A DNA stretch of 64,000 bases. Origin: Frateuria_A sp051900425. GTDB lineage: Bacteria; Pseudomonadota; Gammaproteobacteria; Xanthomonadales; Rhodanobacteraceae. The translations under genes were made by a program, and so were the position numbers. Positions 39,663-48,595 of the stretch are shown here, in pieces (position 1 is the stretch's first letter; each line of letters starts with the position of its first letter). The stretch covers positions 1 through 64,000 of the forward strand of contig NZ_JBHZGK010000009.1 in the NCBI RefSeq assembly GCF_051900425.1, read 5' to 3'. The notes under the pieces are model-generated. The model worked only from the letters and a program-made list of their open reading frames with translations, had not been told where the DNA came from and did no database searches.

Positions 39663-40667
39663 ATGAGCCCGTCCAACGCGTTCCGCGCCATGCGCATCCA
39701 CAGCGACCCGGCCGGCTATCGCAGCGGCATCGAACGCATCGATACCGACGCGCTTACGCCGGGCGAAGTGCTGGTGAAGGTCGCCTGGTCGTCGGTCAAC
39801 TACAAGGACGCGCTGGCCGGCACCGGCAAGGGCAAGATCCTTCGGCAGTACCCGCTCAACGGCGGCATCGACCTGGCCGGCCACGTGATCGCCTCGACGG
39901 ACCCGGCTTTCAAGGAAGGCGACGCCGTGCTGTGCACCGGCAGCGGCCTGTCCGAGACGCGCGACGGCGGGTATGCCGAGTGCGCCAGGCTGGACGCGCG
40001 CTGGACCGTCCCGCTGCCGGCGGGCCTGTCCCTGCGCGAAAGCATGATCCTCGGCACCGCCGGTTTCACCGCGGCGCTGGCCCTGCTGCGCATGCAGGAC
40101 AACCGGCAGACCCCCGACCTCGGCCCGATCGCCGTCACCGGCGCCAGCGGCGGCGTCGGCATGCTCGCGATCGACATCTTCAGTCGCGCCGGCTATGAAG
40201 TGCACGCAATCAGCGGCAAGGCCGACCATTTCGACTTCCTGCAGGGGATCGGCGCCAGCCAGTGCATCGACCGCCACCAGCTCACCTTCAGCGGCAAGCC
40301 GATGGACTCGGCCCGTTTCGGCGGTGCGCTGGACAACGTCGGTGGCCCGATGCTCGCGGGCCTGCTGCCGCTCGTCGCGCCCTACGGCAACGTGGCGATC
40401 TGCGGCAACGCCGGCGGCATCGCCTTCGACAGTACCGTGATGCCTTTCATCATCCGTGGCGTGAGCCTGCTCGGCATCGCCTCGGCCGGCACCGCGCGCG
40501 ACCTGCGCGAAACCCTCTGGCAACACCTGGCCGACGACTGGAAGCCTCGCCACCTCGACCGGATCGCGACCGACGAGGTCACGCTGGAGGAGCTGCCGGC
40601 CGTGTTCGAGCGCATGCTGGCCGGGCGCTCCTTCGGCCGTACCCTCGTGCGCGTCGGCGGCGCCTGA
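39663..40667 (+). CDS. acuI: AcuI/YhdH-type zinc-independent quinone or acryloyl-CoA reductase
   Basis: A 334-residue medium-chain dehydrogenase/reductase of the YhdH/AcuI group. It opens with FRAMRIHSDPAGYRSGIERI, has VAWSSVNYKDALAGTGKGKI and the NADPH-binding VTGASGGVGMLAIDIF around residues 160-175, plus FGGALDNVGGPMLAGLLPLV. No zinc ligands are present. Family members reduce acryloyl-CoA to propionyl-CoA, detoxifying a reactive thioester. AAGGAGG just before the ATG at 39663 fixes the start. The substrate is inferred from the family. Confidence 0.85.
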   Translation: MSPSNAFRAMRIHSDPAGYRSGIERIDTDALTPGEVLVKVAWSSVNYKDALAGTGKGKILRQYPLNGGIDLAGHVIASTDPAFKEGDAVLCTGSGLSETRDGGYAECARLDARWTVPLPAGLSLRESMILGTAGFTAALALLRMQDNRQTPDLGPIAVTGASGGVGMLAIDIFSRAGYEVHAISGKADHFDFLQGIGASQCIDRHQLTFSGKPMDSARFGGALDNVGGPMLAGLLPLVAPYGNVAICGNAGGIAFDSTVMPFIIRGVSLLGIASAGTARDLRETLWQHLADDWKPRHLDRIATDEVTLEELPAVFERMLAGRSFGRTLVRVGGA

Positions 40668-40676
40668 AGCCCGCGC

Positions 40677-40705
40677 TTGGAAGCGCTCCGCGCGCGGCAT
40701 AGAAT
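40677..40705 (+). promoter_or_regulatory. Promoter of the PilH-like gene
   Basis: TTGGAA (40677-40682), a 17-base spacer and TAGAAT (40700-40705) form a good sigma-70 promoter, 30 bases before the ATG. It starts right after the acuI stop codon, so the regulator has its own promoter. Confidence 0.65.
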
Positions 40706-40735
40706 CCACGACAACTACCAGGAAACCCCCACCTC

Positions 40736-41101
40736 ATGGCACGAATCCTCATCGTCGACGACTCCCCATCGCAGCTGCTGGGCCTCAAGCGCATCGTCGA
40801 GAAGCTCGGCCATGAGTCGCTGACCGCCGAAGATGGCGCGGCAGGCGTCGAAGCGGCCAAGCGCGAACGCCCCGATCTGATTCTCATGGACGTGGTCATG
40901 CCCAACCTCAACGGTTTCCAGGCCACCCGCATCATCAGCAAGGACCCGGACACCGCGCACATACCGGTCGTGCTGGTCACCACCAAGGACCAGGAAACCG
41001 ACCGCGTGTGGGGCATGCGTCAGGGTGCCAAGGCCTACGTGACCAAGCCGATCAAGGAAGACGAACTGGTCGCCACCATCAAGCCGCTGCTGCCGGCCTG
41101 A
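40736..41101 (+). CDS. pilH: CheY-like single-domain response regulator, PilH type
   Basis: A 121-residue receiver domain alone. It starts MARILIVDDSPSQLLGLKRIVE with the acidic pair near residues 9-10, has the phosphorylation aspartate in LILMDVVMPNLNGFQATR, the switch threonines in VVLVTTKDQETDRVWG and the conserved lysine in YVTKPIKEDEL. The DVVMPNLNGFQATR and TTKDQETDRVWGMRQGA stretches closely follow PilH, the twitching-motility regulator. No pilG, pilI, pilJ or chpA is next to it, so the pathway link is by sequence only. Confidence 0.82.
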   Translation: MARILIVDDSPSQLLGLKRIVEKLGHESLTAEDGAAGVEAAKRERPDLILMDVVMPNLNGFQATRIISKDPDTAHIPVVLVTTKDQETDRVWGMRQGAKAYVTKPIKEDELVATIKPLLPA

Positions 41102-41609
41102 CATTTTCTTTCGCCCTCCGCTTCCCTCGGAGGGTTGCCGCCATCGCGCCCATGTGTGATGGCCCGGCTTTTCACGCAGCGGGTTCCCCCCGCAAGAGCG
41201 ACCCCCACCCCAGCCCTCTCCCCGAAGGGGAGGAGCGGGTCTGTCGCACGTCCGCTCTCCGAAAGCCCGCCCGCCTTCGAGCCCTCCCTCTCCGAGGAGA
41301 GGCTGGGTGACAGCCGCGGGCTAGCCAACGTCCACCGTCCCTTTGCGCGTCGGATTTCCGAGCGCGATCAGCGGCTTCCGGCAAGAGCACCCTCACCCCA
41401 GCCCTCTCCCCGGGGGGGAGAGGGAGCGGGGCTGTGGCAAGTCCGGTTCTGCGAAAGCCCGCCCGCCTTCGAGCCCTCTCCCCTCCGGGGAGAGGGTTGG
41501 GTGAGGGGCCGGGGCTCGCCAGCATCTTTCACCGTTGCGCCTCGGTTTCCTGAGAGCGACAGCAGCTCCCTGCCAGAGCGCGCCTTGCGCAGGGTGCGGC
41601 AACGGGATC
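41102..41609. repeat. Gene-free stretch with CTCTCCCC..GGGGAGAG repeats
   Basis: At least three palindromic copies (about 41213-41232, 41402-41421 and 41478-41497) occur together with longer repeated pieces: TTCGAGCCCTC and GCGAAAGCCCGCCCGCC-like blocks appear two or three times, and AGCCCTCTCCCCG twice. The cluster matches those at 11293-11665 and 15449-15714. No gene is seen. Confidence 0.75.
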
Positions 41610-42509
41610 TCAGGCGCGCGGGTCGTACCCTTCGAACTGCTTGCTCAGGGCCTCGTAGGCTTCGCGCTGGGCATCGCTCTCGATGGCCGGTGCTCGGATC
41701 GACAGTTCCACCAACTGGTCTCCCGCCGGATTGCCAGGCAGGCCACGACCTTTCAGCCGCAGCTTGCGACCGGACTGCGAGCCGGCCGGAATGCGCAGGT
41801 CGACCGCGCCGGCAAGCGTCGGCACCGGCACGGTCGCGCCCAGGGCCGCCTCCCATGGCGCCAGCGGCAGCACATGCAGCACGTTGCGCCCTTCCAGCTT
41901 GAAGCGCGGATCGTCGCGGATCGCCACCTCCAGCATCAGGTCGCCGTTGGGACCGCCAGCGGCGCCCGGCTGGCCCTGGCCGCTCAGCCGGATGACCTGG
42001 CCGGGCAGGATGCCGGCGGGGATCTTCACCTCCAGCACGCGTTCGCTGCCGCTGCCATCCTGCAGCGCCAGGCGCGTGCGCCCGCCGTCGAAGGCGGTCT
42101 GCAGGTCGATCTGCACCTGCGCCTGCACGTCGCGGCCACGGCGCGCGCGTGGTTGGGCGCGCGGCCCGCCACCGGCCCGGCCGAACAGGCTTTCGAAGAA
42201 ATCGCTGAAATCGCCGTCGCCGGCGCCGCCAAAGTCGAAACCGCCGCCCTGCCCCCAGCCCGGCGGCGGGCGGAACTGCTCGCCACCGCGGTAGCCGCCG
42301 GCGCGCAGCTGGTCGTACGTACGGCGCTTCTCCGGATCCCGCAGCGCCTCGTTGGCCTCGTTGATCGCCTTGAAGCGCTCCTCGGCACCAGGTTCCTTGT
42401 TCTTGTCCGGGTGGTACTGCCGCGCCAGCTTGCGGTATGCCGACTTGATCTCGGCCTCGCTGGCATCGGGCTTCACCCCGAGGATCTCGTAATAGTCTTT
42501 GAATTCCAC
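41610..42509 (-). CDS. cbpA: Curved DNA-binding protein CbpA (DnaJ class)
   Basis: A 299-residue co-chaperone. The J domain occupies residues 1-68 (FKDYYEILGVKPDASEAEIK, with HPD at YHPDKN), then a Gly/Phe-rich linker (GWGQGGGFDFGGAGDGDFSD) and two C-terminal substrate-binding domains (DLQTAFDGGRTRLALQDG and DPRFKLEGRNVLHVLPLAPW). The zinc-finger of DnaJ is absent, which identifies the CbpA class. The start is GTG at 42507-42509. Just downstream, on the same strand, of a small heat shock protein gene, a sensible proteostasis pair. Confidence 0.93.
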   Translation of the reverse strand: MEFKDYYEILGVKPDASEAEIKSAYRKLARQYHPDKNKEPGAEERFKAINEANEALRDPEKRRTYDQLRAGGYRGGEQFRPPPGWGQGGGFDFGGAGDGDFSDFFESLFGRAGGGPRAQPRARRGRDVQAQVQIDLQTAFDGGRTRLALQDGSGSERVLEVKIPAGILPGQVIRLSGQGQPGAAGGPNGDLMLEVAIRDDPRFKLEGRNVLHVLPLAPWEAALGATVPVPTLAGAVDLRIPAGSQSGRKLRLKGRGLPGNPAGDQLVELSIRAPAIESDAQREAYEALSKQFEGYDPRA

Positions 42510-42597
42510 TGGCCTTCCTCGGCAAGACTGCGCAGGCAGGCGGCCCGCCGCGGATGTGCTCCGCGAAGGGCCGCCGGGTTCACGCTACGGTAGCCGG

Positions 42598-43095
42598 TCA
42601 GTGGTTGCTGCTGGAGCCTGGACCGGAACTCCCGGACGTGCTGCCGTGCTCGGTGCTGATCGAGATCCGCCGCGGCGTGGTTTCCGCACGCTTGGGTATC
42701 ATGATTTCCAGCACGCCGTGGCGCCCGACCGCGGTGATGCCCTCCGGATCGGCGCTGTCGGGCAACGCGAAGCGGCGATGGAAGGTACCGTGCGCGCGCT
42801 CGATGCGGGTGAAGCGGCCGGTCTGTTCCTGGTTCTGCACGGTGCGCTCGCCCTTGATGGTGAGGATGCCCTTTTCCATGCTCACCTCGATGTTCGACGG
42901 GTCCACGCCCGGTACATCGACGAAGATCACGAAGCGCCGGTCCTCTTCCTTGATGTCCACGCGCGGCGCCCACTGGCTGGTCACCACGTTGGACGGGTCG
43001 GCCTCGTCCTGCTGGAAGAAGCGGTCGAAGGCATGGCGGATCTCCTCGGGAAACGCGCTGGCTGCGTTCCACATCGGATTGCGGTTCGAACTCAT
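42598..43095 (-). CDS. Small heat shock protein (Hsp20/alpha-crystallin)
   Basis: A 165-residue chaperone that holds unfolded proteins. The alpha-crystallin domain spans residues 45-140 (WAPRVDIKEEDRRFVIFVDV, VSMEKGILTIKGER, then HRRFALPDSADPEGI and GVLEIMIPKR). The C-terminal RRISIS supplies the I-x-I anchor for oligomers and the tail is Ser/Gly-rich. GGAGGAACC before the ATG at 43093-43095 is the ribosome binding site. Upstream on the minus strand CTTGAA occurs without a convincing sigma-32 -10, so heat-shock control cannot be shown. Transcribed toward cbpA. Confidence 0.93.
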   Translation of the reverse strand: MSSNRNPMWNAASAFPEEIRHAFDRFFQQDEADPSNVVTSQWAPRVDIKEEDRRFVIFVDVPGVDPSNIEVSMEKGILTIKGERTVQNQEQTGRFTRIERAHGTFHRRFALPDSADPEGITAVGRHGVLEIMIPKRAETTPRRISISTEHGSTSGSSGPGSSSNH

Positions 43096-43227
43096 GGGCT
43101 TGGTTCCTCCGAAAAGGGTCACGGCAGGCGCCGCTTGACCCAAAGGTAGGTACGGCCGCCGCCGATTCAAGGCGACAGCCGGCGCAGGCAGGTCTACGAT
43201 GCTCGGCCCCACCCACGGACCAAGCCT

Positions 43228-43737
43228 ATGACCATCCAAGTCGGCCAGACCCTGCCGGACCTCGAAGTGGCTGTGATCGAGGATGGCGCTCCCGTCCGGC
43301 GTGTGCCCACCGCCAGCCTGCTCGGACAGGGCCGGATGGTGCTGTTCGCGGTACCCGGCGCCTTCACGCCGACCTGCTCGGACCACCATCTGCCCGGCTA
43401 CGTGCAGCACTTCGAGGCATTCCGCGAGCTCGGCGTCGGCGTGGTCGGCATGGCCGTGAACGACGCGTACGTGATGCAGGCCTGGGCGTCCGTGCAGCAG
43501 GTGCCGCCCGGCCTGAAGCTGCTGGCCGACGGCAACGGCAGCTTCACGCGCGCGCTGGGGCTGGAGTTCGACGGCACCGCCTATGGGCTGGGCCTGCGCG
43601 CCCGCCGTTTCGCGCTGTACGCCGAGGATGGCGTGGTGCGCCGGTTGTACGTGGAGGCGCCAGGGGAGTTCCGGGTGTCCACCGCCGAGGCGATGCTGCA
43701 GGCGCTCAGGGCGCCGGAGACCAGTACGACCGGTTGA
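43228..43737 (+). CDS. Peroxiredoxin, Prx5 type with a single cysteine
   Basis: A 169-residue thiol peroxidase. The active site is AVPGAFTPTCSDHHLPGYV with peroxidatic Cys50 and Thr47, typical of the Prx5/hybrid Prx group. No other cysteine occurs in the protein, so there is no internal resolving cysteine and reduction must come from an external thiol such as glutathione or glutaredoxin. ATG at 43228. Divergent from the Hsp20 gene; the decayed DoxX gene follows immediately on the same strand. Confidence 0.92.
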   Translation: MTIQVGQTLPDLEVAVIEDGAPVRRVPTASLLGQGRMVLFAVPGAFTPTCSDHHLPGYVQHFEAFRELGVGVVGMAVNDAYVMQAWASVQQVPPGLKLLADGNGSFTRALGLEFDGTAYGLGLRARRFALYAEDGVVRRLYVEAPGEFRVSTAEAMLQALRAPETSTTG

Positions 43738-43880
43738 TCTGCCGCGCCGACGCGCCGCAGGGCACGGCCTGGACTTACCGGGAGGAGTACGACCCGACCG
43801 CGCTACGCAACACCAGCAGTCCAGGCCACAGCCTTCCATCGCCATGGGAGCGTTGCCGTGCGGTACGCACGGTTCACAAG

Positions 43881-44282
43881 GTCAGTAACGAAACCGTCCT
43901 GCTTGCGCGGATACTTCCGGTCGTCCTGTTCGTCTTGTACGGCTGGAGCAAGCTGACCGACTTTTCCGGCACGGTCGGCTACATGGCCAGCCTGGGCCTG
44001 CCGGTGCCGACGCTTGCGGCGGCCGTGGTCGCCCTCATGGAGTTCTCCGTGGGCCTGGCGATCGCGCTCGGTTCTGCACGCGACCGCTCGCCTTGCTGCT
44101 GGCCCTGTACACGCTGGGCACGGCGTTGATCGGGCACCACTACGGGACCATGGACGGCGCCGAGCGCACGGCCGACACGATCAACTTCTACAGGAACCCC
44201 TCGATCATCGGCGGCCTGCTGCTGTGCGTGACCGGGCCGGGAAGATATTCGATCGACCGGCGCTGGCCCAGGCTGGCCAGGC
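43881..44282 (+). pseudogene. Frameshifted DoxX-family membrane protein
   Basis: The first half reads SNETVLLARILPVVLFVLYGWSKLTDFSGTVGYMASLGLPVPTLAA and on to FSVGLAIALG, the DoxX pattern. Near 44073-44076 the frame breaks: the continuation TRPLALLLALYTLGTALIGH and GRYSIDRR lies in another frame, as if one base were lost in CTCGGTTCTGC. No in-frame start codon exists close to SNETV (GTC stands there) and no stop closes the second frame before the terminator. So start, frame and stop all seem damaged. DoxX proteins sit in the inner membrane, often with thiol-redox genes, consistent with the peroxiredoxin neighbour. A sequencing error could explain the frameshift but not the rest. Confidence 0.72.
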
Positions 44283-44283
44283 C

Positions 44284-44315
44284 AAAAAAAAACCCCGGCG
44301 AACCGGGGCTTTTTT
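44284..44315. terminator. Bidirectional terminator between DoxX remnant and gyrA
   Basis: CCCCGG (44293-44298) and CCGGGG (44303-44308) form the stem around CGAA, with an A-run at 44284-44292 and a T-run at 44310-44315, so it works in both directions. It ends gyrA on the minus strand and the peroxiredoxin transcript on the plus strand. Confidence 0.88.
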
Positions 44316-44321
44316 CATCCA

Positions 44322-46928
44322 TCAGGCCTCTTGCGTTCCGTCCTGGGCAGGCACCGGACCTTCCGGCGGACCATCCTCGGCCGGTTCGGCCTCCTCGCCA
44401 TTGGTTTCCTCGGCATCCAGCCGCACCACGCTGACCAGGTTCTCGTCGGCCGGCAGGCGGATCAGGGTCACGCCTTGCGTGTTTCGACCCAGCTGCGAGA
44501 TTTCTCCGACCCGGGTGCGCACCAGCGTGCCCTGGTTGGAGATCAGCATGAGTTCGTGGCCCTCGGTGACCTGCACCGCGGCGACCAGCGGACCGTTGCG
44601 GTCGGAGCACTGGATGCCGATCACGCCCTGGGTGCCACGACCCTTCTTGGTGAACTCCTCCAGCGGGGTGCGCTTGCCGTAGCCGCGTTCGGTCGCGGTG
44701 AGGATGTCGCCCTCGGCGGCCACGATCAGCGAGACCACCTCGGCGCCCTCGGCCAGGCGCATGCCGCGCACGCCCGTAGCGGTACGGCCCATCGAACGCA
44801 CGGTGTTCTCGTCGAAGCGATTGACCTTGCCGTTGGAGGCGAACAGCAGGATGTCGCTGTTGCCGTTGGTGATCGCCACGTTGACCAGCGCGTCGCCCTC
44901 GTCCAGGTTGATCGCGATCTTGCCGCGCTGCAGCTGGAAGGCGAACTCGGTCAGCGGGGTCTTCTTGACCGTTCCGCTCTTGGTCGCGAAGAACACGTAG
45001 CAGTCCGGGCTGTATTCGCGGATCGGCAACACCGCCTGCACCTTCTCGCCCTCGCCCAGCGGCAGCAGGTTGACGATCGGCTTGCCGCGGGCACCCGGCC
45101 CGGCCTCGGGCATCTGGTAGACCTTGAGCCAGTAGACGCGGCCGGTGCTGGTGAAGGTGAGCAAGGTGTCATGGGTGTTGACTACCCACAGCTGCTCGAC
45201 GAAATCCTCGTCCTTGAGCGCCGATGCCGAGCGCCCCTTGCCGCCACGCTTTTGCGCGCGGTAGGTGCTGGCCGGCTGGCGCTTGACGTAGCCGGTGTGC
45301 GACAGCGTGACGACCATGTCCTCCGGCGCGATCAGGTCAAGGACGTTGAGGTCTTCCTGGGAGTGCTGGATCTCGGTGCGGCGCGCGTCGCCGTATTCGG
45401 CCTTGATGACCTCCAGCTCCTCGCGGATGACCTTGAGCAGGACTTCAGGGTTCTCGAGGATCTCGATCAGGCTGCGGATGGTCTCGAGGATCTGCCGGTA
45501 TTCGTCGGAAAGCTTCTCCTGCTCCAGCCCGGTCAGGCGATGCAGGCGCATGGCCAGGATTTCCTGGGCCTGCACTTCGGACAGCTGGTAACCATCGCCC
45601 TTCAGGCCATCGCGCGGGTCCATGTCCTCCGGACGCGACGCGTCGGCACCGGCGGCCGCCAGCAACGTGCTGACCATGCCCGGCTGCCACTTGCGCGCCA
45701 GCATGCGCTCGCGCGCTTCGGCAGGAGACGCCGAACTGCGGATCAGCTCGATCATCTCGTCGATGTTGGCCAGCGCGACGGTCAGGCCTTCCAGGATGTG
45801 GGCACGGGCGCGGGCCTTGCGCAGTTCGAAAATGGTGCGGCGGGTCACCACTTCGCGGCGGTGGCGGATGAAGGCCTCGAGGATCTCCTTCAGGTTCAAC
45901 AGGCGCGGCTGGCCATCCAGCAACGCGACCATGTTGATGCCGAAGGTCACCTGCAACTGCGTCTGCAGGAACAGGTTGTTGAGCACCACGTCAGCCATCG
46001 CATCGCGGCGCACCTCGATCACGATGCGCATGCCGTCCTTGTCGGACTCGTCGCGCAGCTCGCTGATGCCCTCGATCTTCTTTTCCTTGACCAGCTCGGC
46101 GATCTTCTCGATCAGCCGCGCCTTGTTCACCTGGTAGGGCAACTCATGGACAAGGATCGTTTCGCGGCCGTTGGCCTCGGTCTCGATCTCGGTGCGCGCG
46201 CGCACCAGGATGCGGCCGCGCCCGGTGCGATAGGCCTCGACGATGCCGGCGGCGCCATTGATGATGCCGGCAGTCGGGAAATCCGGACCCGGGATGTGCT
46301 GCATCAGCTCGTCGACCGACAGCGACGGCTCGTCGATCAATGCGATGGTGCCGGCGATCACCTCGTTGAGGTTATGCGGCGGCACGTTGGTCGCCATGCC
46401 GACCGCGATGCCGGCCGAGCCATTGATCAGCAGGTTCGGCACGCGCGTGGGCAGGACCAGCGGCTCCTGCTCGGACTCGTCGTAGTTCGGCCCGAAGTCG
46501 ACCGTCTCCTTGTCGATGTCGGCCAGCAACTCGTGCGTCAGGCGCGACATGCGCACTTCGGTGTAACGCATGGCCGCGGCGTTGTCGCCGTCGACCGAAC
46601 CGAAGTTGCCCTGGCCGTCGACCAGCATATAGCGCAGCGAGAACGGCTGCGCCATGCGCACGATCGCATCGTAGACCGACGCATCGCCATGCGGGTGGTA
46701 TTTACCAATGACGTCACCGACCACGCGGGCCGATTTCTTGTAGGGCTTGTTCCAGGCGTTGCCCAGTTCGTTCATCGCGAAGAGGACGCGGCGATGCACG
46801 GGCTTGAGACCATCGCGCACATCCGGAAGGGCGCGTCCCACGATCACGCTCATGGCGTAGTCGAGGTAGCTCTGGCGCATCTCGTCTTCGATGTTGACGC
46901 GGATGACTTCTTTGGCGAGTTCTGCCAT
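44322..46928 (-). CDS. gyrA: DNA gyrase subunit A
   Basis: An 868-residue GyrA. The N-terminal part has YLDYAMSVIVGRALPDVRDG, the quinolone region GKYHPHGDASVYDAIVRMAQ (residues 75-94) and the catalytic tyrosine in AAAMRYTEVRMS. The C-terminal beta-pinwheel carries the GyrA box as QKRGGKG, and an acidic tail (EETNGEEAEPAEDGPPEG) closes it. Residue 83 is alanine and 84 serine, the reverse of E. coli. The ATG at 46926-46928 is preferred over a TTG one codon earlier. A TACAAT -10 candidate lies on the minus strand at 47022-47027. Stand-alone transcription unit. Confidence 0.97.
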   Translation of the reverse strand: MAELAKEVIRVNIEDEMRQSYLDYAMSVIVGRALPDVRDGLKPVHRRVLFAMNELGNAWNKPYKKSARVVGDVIGKYHPHGDASVYDAIVRMAQPFSLRYMLVDGQGNFGSVDGDNAAAMRYTEVRMSRLTHELLADIDKETVDFGPNYDESEQEPLVLPTRVPNLLINGSAGIAVGMATNVPPHNLNEVIAGTIALIDEPSLSVDELMQHIPGPDFPTAGIINGAAGIVEAYRTGRGRILVRARTEIETEANGRETILVHELPYQVNKARLIEKIAELVKEKKIEGISELRDESDKDGMRIVIEVRRDAMADVVLNNLFLQTQLQVTFGINMVALLDGQPRLLNLKEILEAFIRHRREVVTRRTIFELRKARARAHILEGLTVALANIDEMIELIRSSASPAEARERMLARKWQPGMVSTLLAAAGADASRPEDMDPRDGLKGDGYQLSEVQAQEILAMRLHRLTGLEQEKLSDEYRQILETIRSLIEILENPEVLLKVIREELEVIKAEYGDARRTEIQHSQEDLNVLDLIAPEDMVVTLSHTGYVKRQPASTYRAQKRGGKGRSASALKDEDFVEQLWVVNTHDTLLTFTSTGRVYWLKVYQMPEAGPGARGKPIVNLLPLGEGEKVQAVLPIREYSPDCYVFFATKSGTVKKTPLTEFAFQLQRGKIAINLDEGDALVNVAITNGNSDILLFASNGKVNRFDENTVRSMGRTATGVRGMRLAEGAEVVSLIVAAEGDILTATERGYGKRTPLEEFTKKGRGTQGVIGIQCSDRNGPLVAAVQVTEGHELMLISNQGTLVRTRVGEISQLGRNTQGVTLIRLPADENLVSVVRLDAEETNGEEAEPAEDGPPEGPVPAQDGTQEA

Positions 46929-47076
46929 CAATCGGCTTCCCAGTGGCTTCCGTGGAACCAGAAAAGGCCGCGCAACGGACGCTGCATGCGCGCGGTTGCG
47001 CGGCCCTCAAGCAATCGTGAAATTGTATCACGAACGCGCCAGGAAGGCCCTTATTTTTCCCTTCAAAAACAACCGC

Positions 47077-47487
47077 TTAAAGAGGGTGTTTTGATTGCCT
47101 GAAAAGCATGCCGCGCGCTGTCGAAAAATTGACCAGCGCAGCCACCGCCGAACCTGCCGCGGCCGCCAGCGCCGGCCACCGCGTGAGTGGATCGAAGGAC
47201 AGCAACAGGGCGGCGTAGATGGCGTAATTCACGCACGCGCCCAACCCCATCAGCGCCATCCAGTGCAGCCACTCGGCGGCCGGTGAACGGCCACTCGCGC
47301 GGTGGGCGAAGGTGTGGCGGCGGTTCCAGGCCCAGGTCACGGTGGCGGCGAGCATGAACGTCAGTGCGCGCGCAAGGTACGGGTTCCACCCGCCCCACCC
47401 GACCAGCGCCTGCACGGTGCCGGCATCCACCAGCAGGCCGAGCACGCCGCCGATGGCGAACAGCCCGGCCTCGCGGCGCAACCTCAT
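47077..47487 (-). CDS. GtrA-like membrane protein
   Basis: A 136-residue protein with four hydrophobic segments: LFAIGGVLGLLVDAGTVQAL, LARALTFMLAATVTWAWNR, the segment around HWMALMGLGACVNYAIYAAL and ALAAAAGSAVAALVNFSTAR. The RRHTF motif after the second segment is typical of the GtrA/DPMS flippase group, thought to move undecaprenyl-linked sugars across the inner membrane. The start overlaps the mtnA stop (ATGA), so the genes are co-translated although no functional link is known. Confidence 0.82.
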   Translation of the reverse strand: MRLRREAGLFAIGGVLGLLVDAGTVQALVGWGGWNPYLARALTFMLAATVTWAWNRRHTFAHRASGRSPAAEWLHWMALMGLGACVNYAIYAALLLSFDPLTRWPALAAAAGSAVAALVNFSTARGMLFRQSKHPL

Positions 47488-48512
47488 CGGCCAAACATCG
47501 CCTGCATGGCCATCGTGTTGGGGCGCTCGATCACCCCGCGCTCGGTGACGATGGCGTCGATCAGTTCCGCCGGAGTGACGTCGAACACCGGGTTCCAGGC
47601 GCTGGCGCCCTCGACCACCGTACGGCGACCGGCGGTAGCGAGCAGCTCGTCGGCGTGGCGCAGCTCGATCTCGATTGCCTCGCCGTTGGGCGTGCACATG
47701 TCGACCGTCGAGGACGGCGCGACCACCATGAACCTGACGCCATGGTGGCGCGCGGCAATGGCGAGCTGGTAGGTGCCGATCTTGTTGGCGGTATCGCCGT
47801 TGGCCGCGATGCGGTCGGCACCGACGATCACCCACTGCACCTTGCCCGAACGCATCAAGTGCGCGGCCGCGGAGTCGGCGATCAGATGCGCGGGAATCCC
47901 GTCACGCACCAGCTCGTACATGGTCAGGCGCGCGCCCTGCTGCCAGGGACGCGTCTCACCCGCAAACACTTCGTCGATGCGCCCGCCTGCCACACCCGCG
48001 CGGATCACGCCCAGCGCGGTGCCGTAGCCCGCGGTGGCCAGCGAGCCGGTGTTGCAGTGGGTCAGCACGCCCGAGCCCGGTGCGATCAACGCCGCACCCA
48101 GCTCACCCATGTGGCGGTTGGCCGCCAGGTCCTCGTCCTGGATGGCCTGCGCCTCGCGCTCGAGCGCGGCAGCATCCGCGCCGGCGGCGATACGCCCCTT
48201 CATGCGATCGAGCGCCCACATCAGGTTGACCGCGGTCGGCCGTGCGGCCCGCAGCGTGGCCAGCACGTCATTCAGCGGCGCGCCCTGCTGCGCGGCCAGC
48301 ACCACGCCCCAGGCGGCGGCGATGCCGATGGCCGGCGCCCCCCGCACCGCCAGGTCGCGGATCGCCTGCGTGACCTGGCCGGCATCGCGGCATTCGATCC
48401 AGCGCTCTTCGGCAGGCAGCAGGCGCTGATCGAGCAGGCACAGGCAATTGCCGCGCCATTGCACGGCGCGAATCGTGTCGTGTTCGCGGAGGGATTCGGT
48501 GGATGCGCTCAT
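47484..48512 (-). CDS. mtnA: S-methyl-5-thioribose-1-phosphate isomerase
   Basis: A 342-residue isomerase of the methionine salvage pathway. It has VRGAPAIGIAAAWGVVLAA near residue 60, the catalytic cysteine in THCNTGSLATAGYGTALG near residue 160 and the catalytic aspartate in VGADRIAANGDTANKIGT near residue 240. Homology to eIF2B-alpha is expected. The ATG at 48510-48512 (MSASTESLREHD) gives the normal N-terminus. No other salvage gene (mtnB, C, D, K or P) is in the window. Confidence 0.94.
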   Translation of the reverse strand: MSASTESLREHDTIRAVQWRGNCLCLLDQRLLPAEERWIECRDAGQVTQAIRDLAVRGAPAIGIAAAWGVVLAAQQGAPLNDVLATLRAARPTAVNLMWALDRMKGRIAAGADAAALEREAQAIQDEDLAANRHMGELGAALIAPGSGVLTHCNTGSLATAGYGTALGVIRAGVAGGRIDEVFAGETRPWQQGARLTMYELVRDGIPAHLIADSAAAHLMRSGKVQWVIVGADRIAANGDTANKIGTYQLAIAARHHGVRFMVVAPSSTVDMCTPNGEAIEIELRHADELLATAGRRTVVEGASAWNPVFDVTPAELIDAIVTERGVIERPNTMAMQAMFGR

Positions 48513-48570
48513 GGTCGGTGTGCGAAGCAGGAAGGCGGAAAAGCCTAGCATGCGCCCCGTCACCCCCCGC

Positions 48571-48595
48571 CCTGCAGGAGCGCCCGGCCGGGGTC
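48571..48595. repeat. Half REP-like unit upstream of mtnA
   Basis: CCTGCAGGAGCGCCCGGCCG is close to one arm of the 8408 family, without its partner arm. It overlaps the last bases of phaC. Confidence 0.45.

Noticed and set aside
42598..43200. Sigma-32 promoter for the Hsp20 gene
   Set aside because: A CTTGAA element exists on the minus strand, but no CCCCAT-like -10 follows at the right distance.
44093..44434. Separate small membrane protein gene
   Set aside because: It is the shifted second half of a DoxX gene, and its reading runs through a terminator into gyrA.
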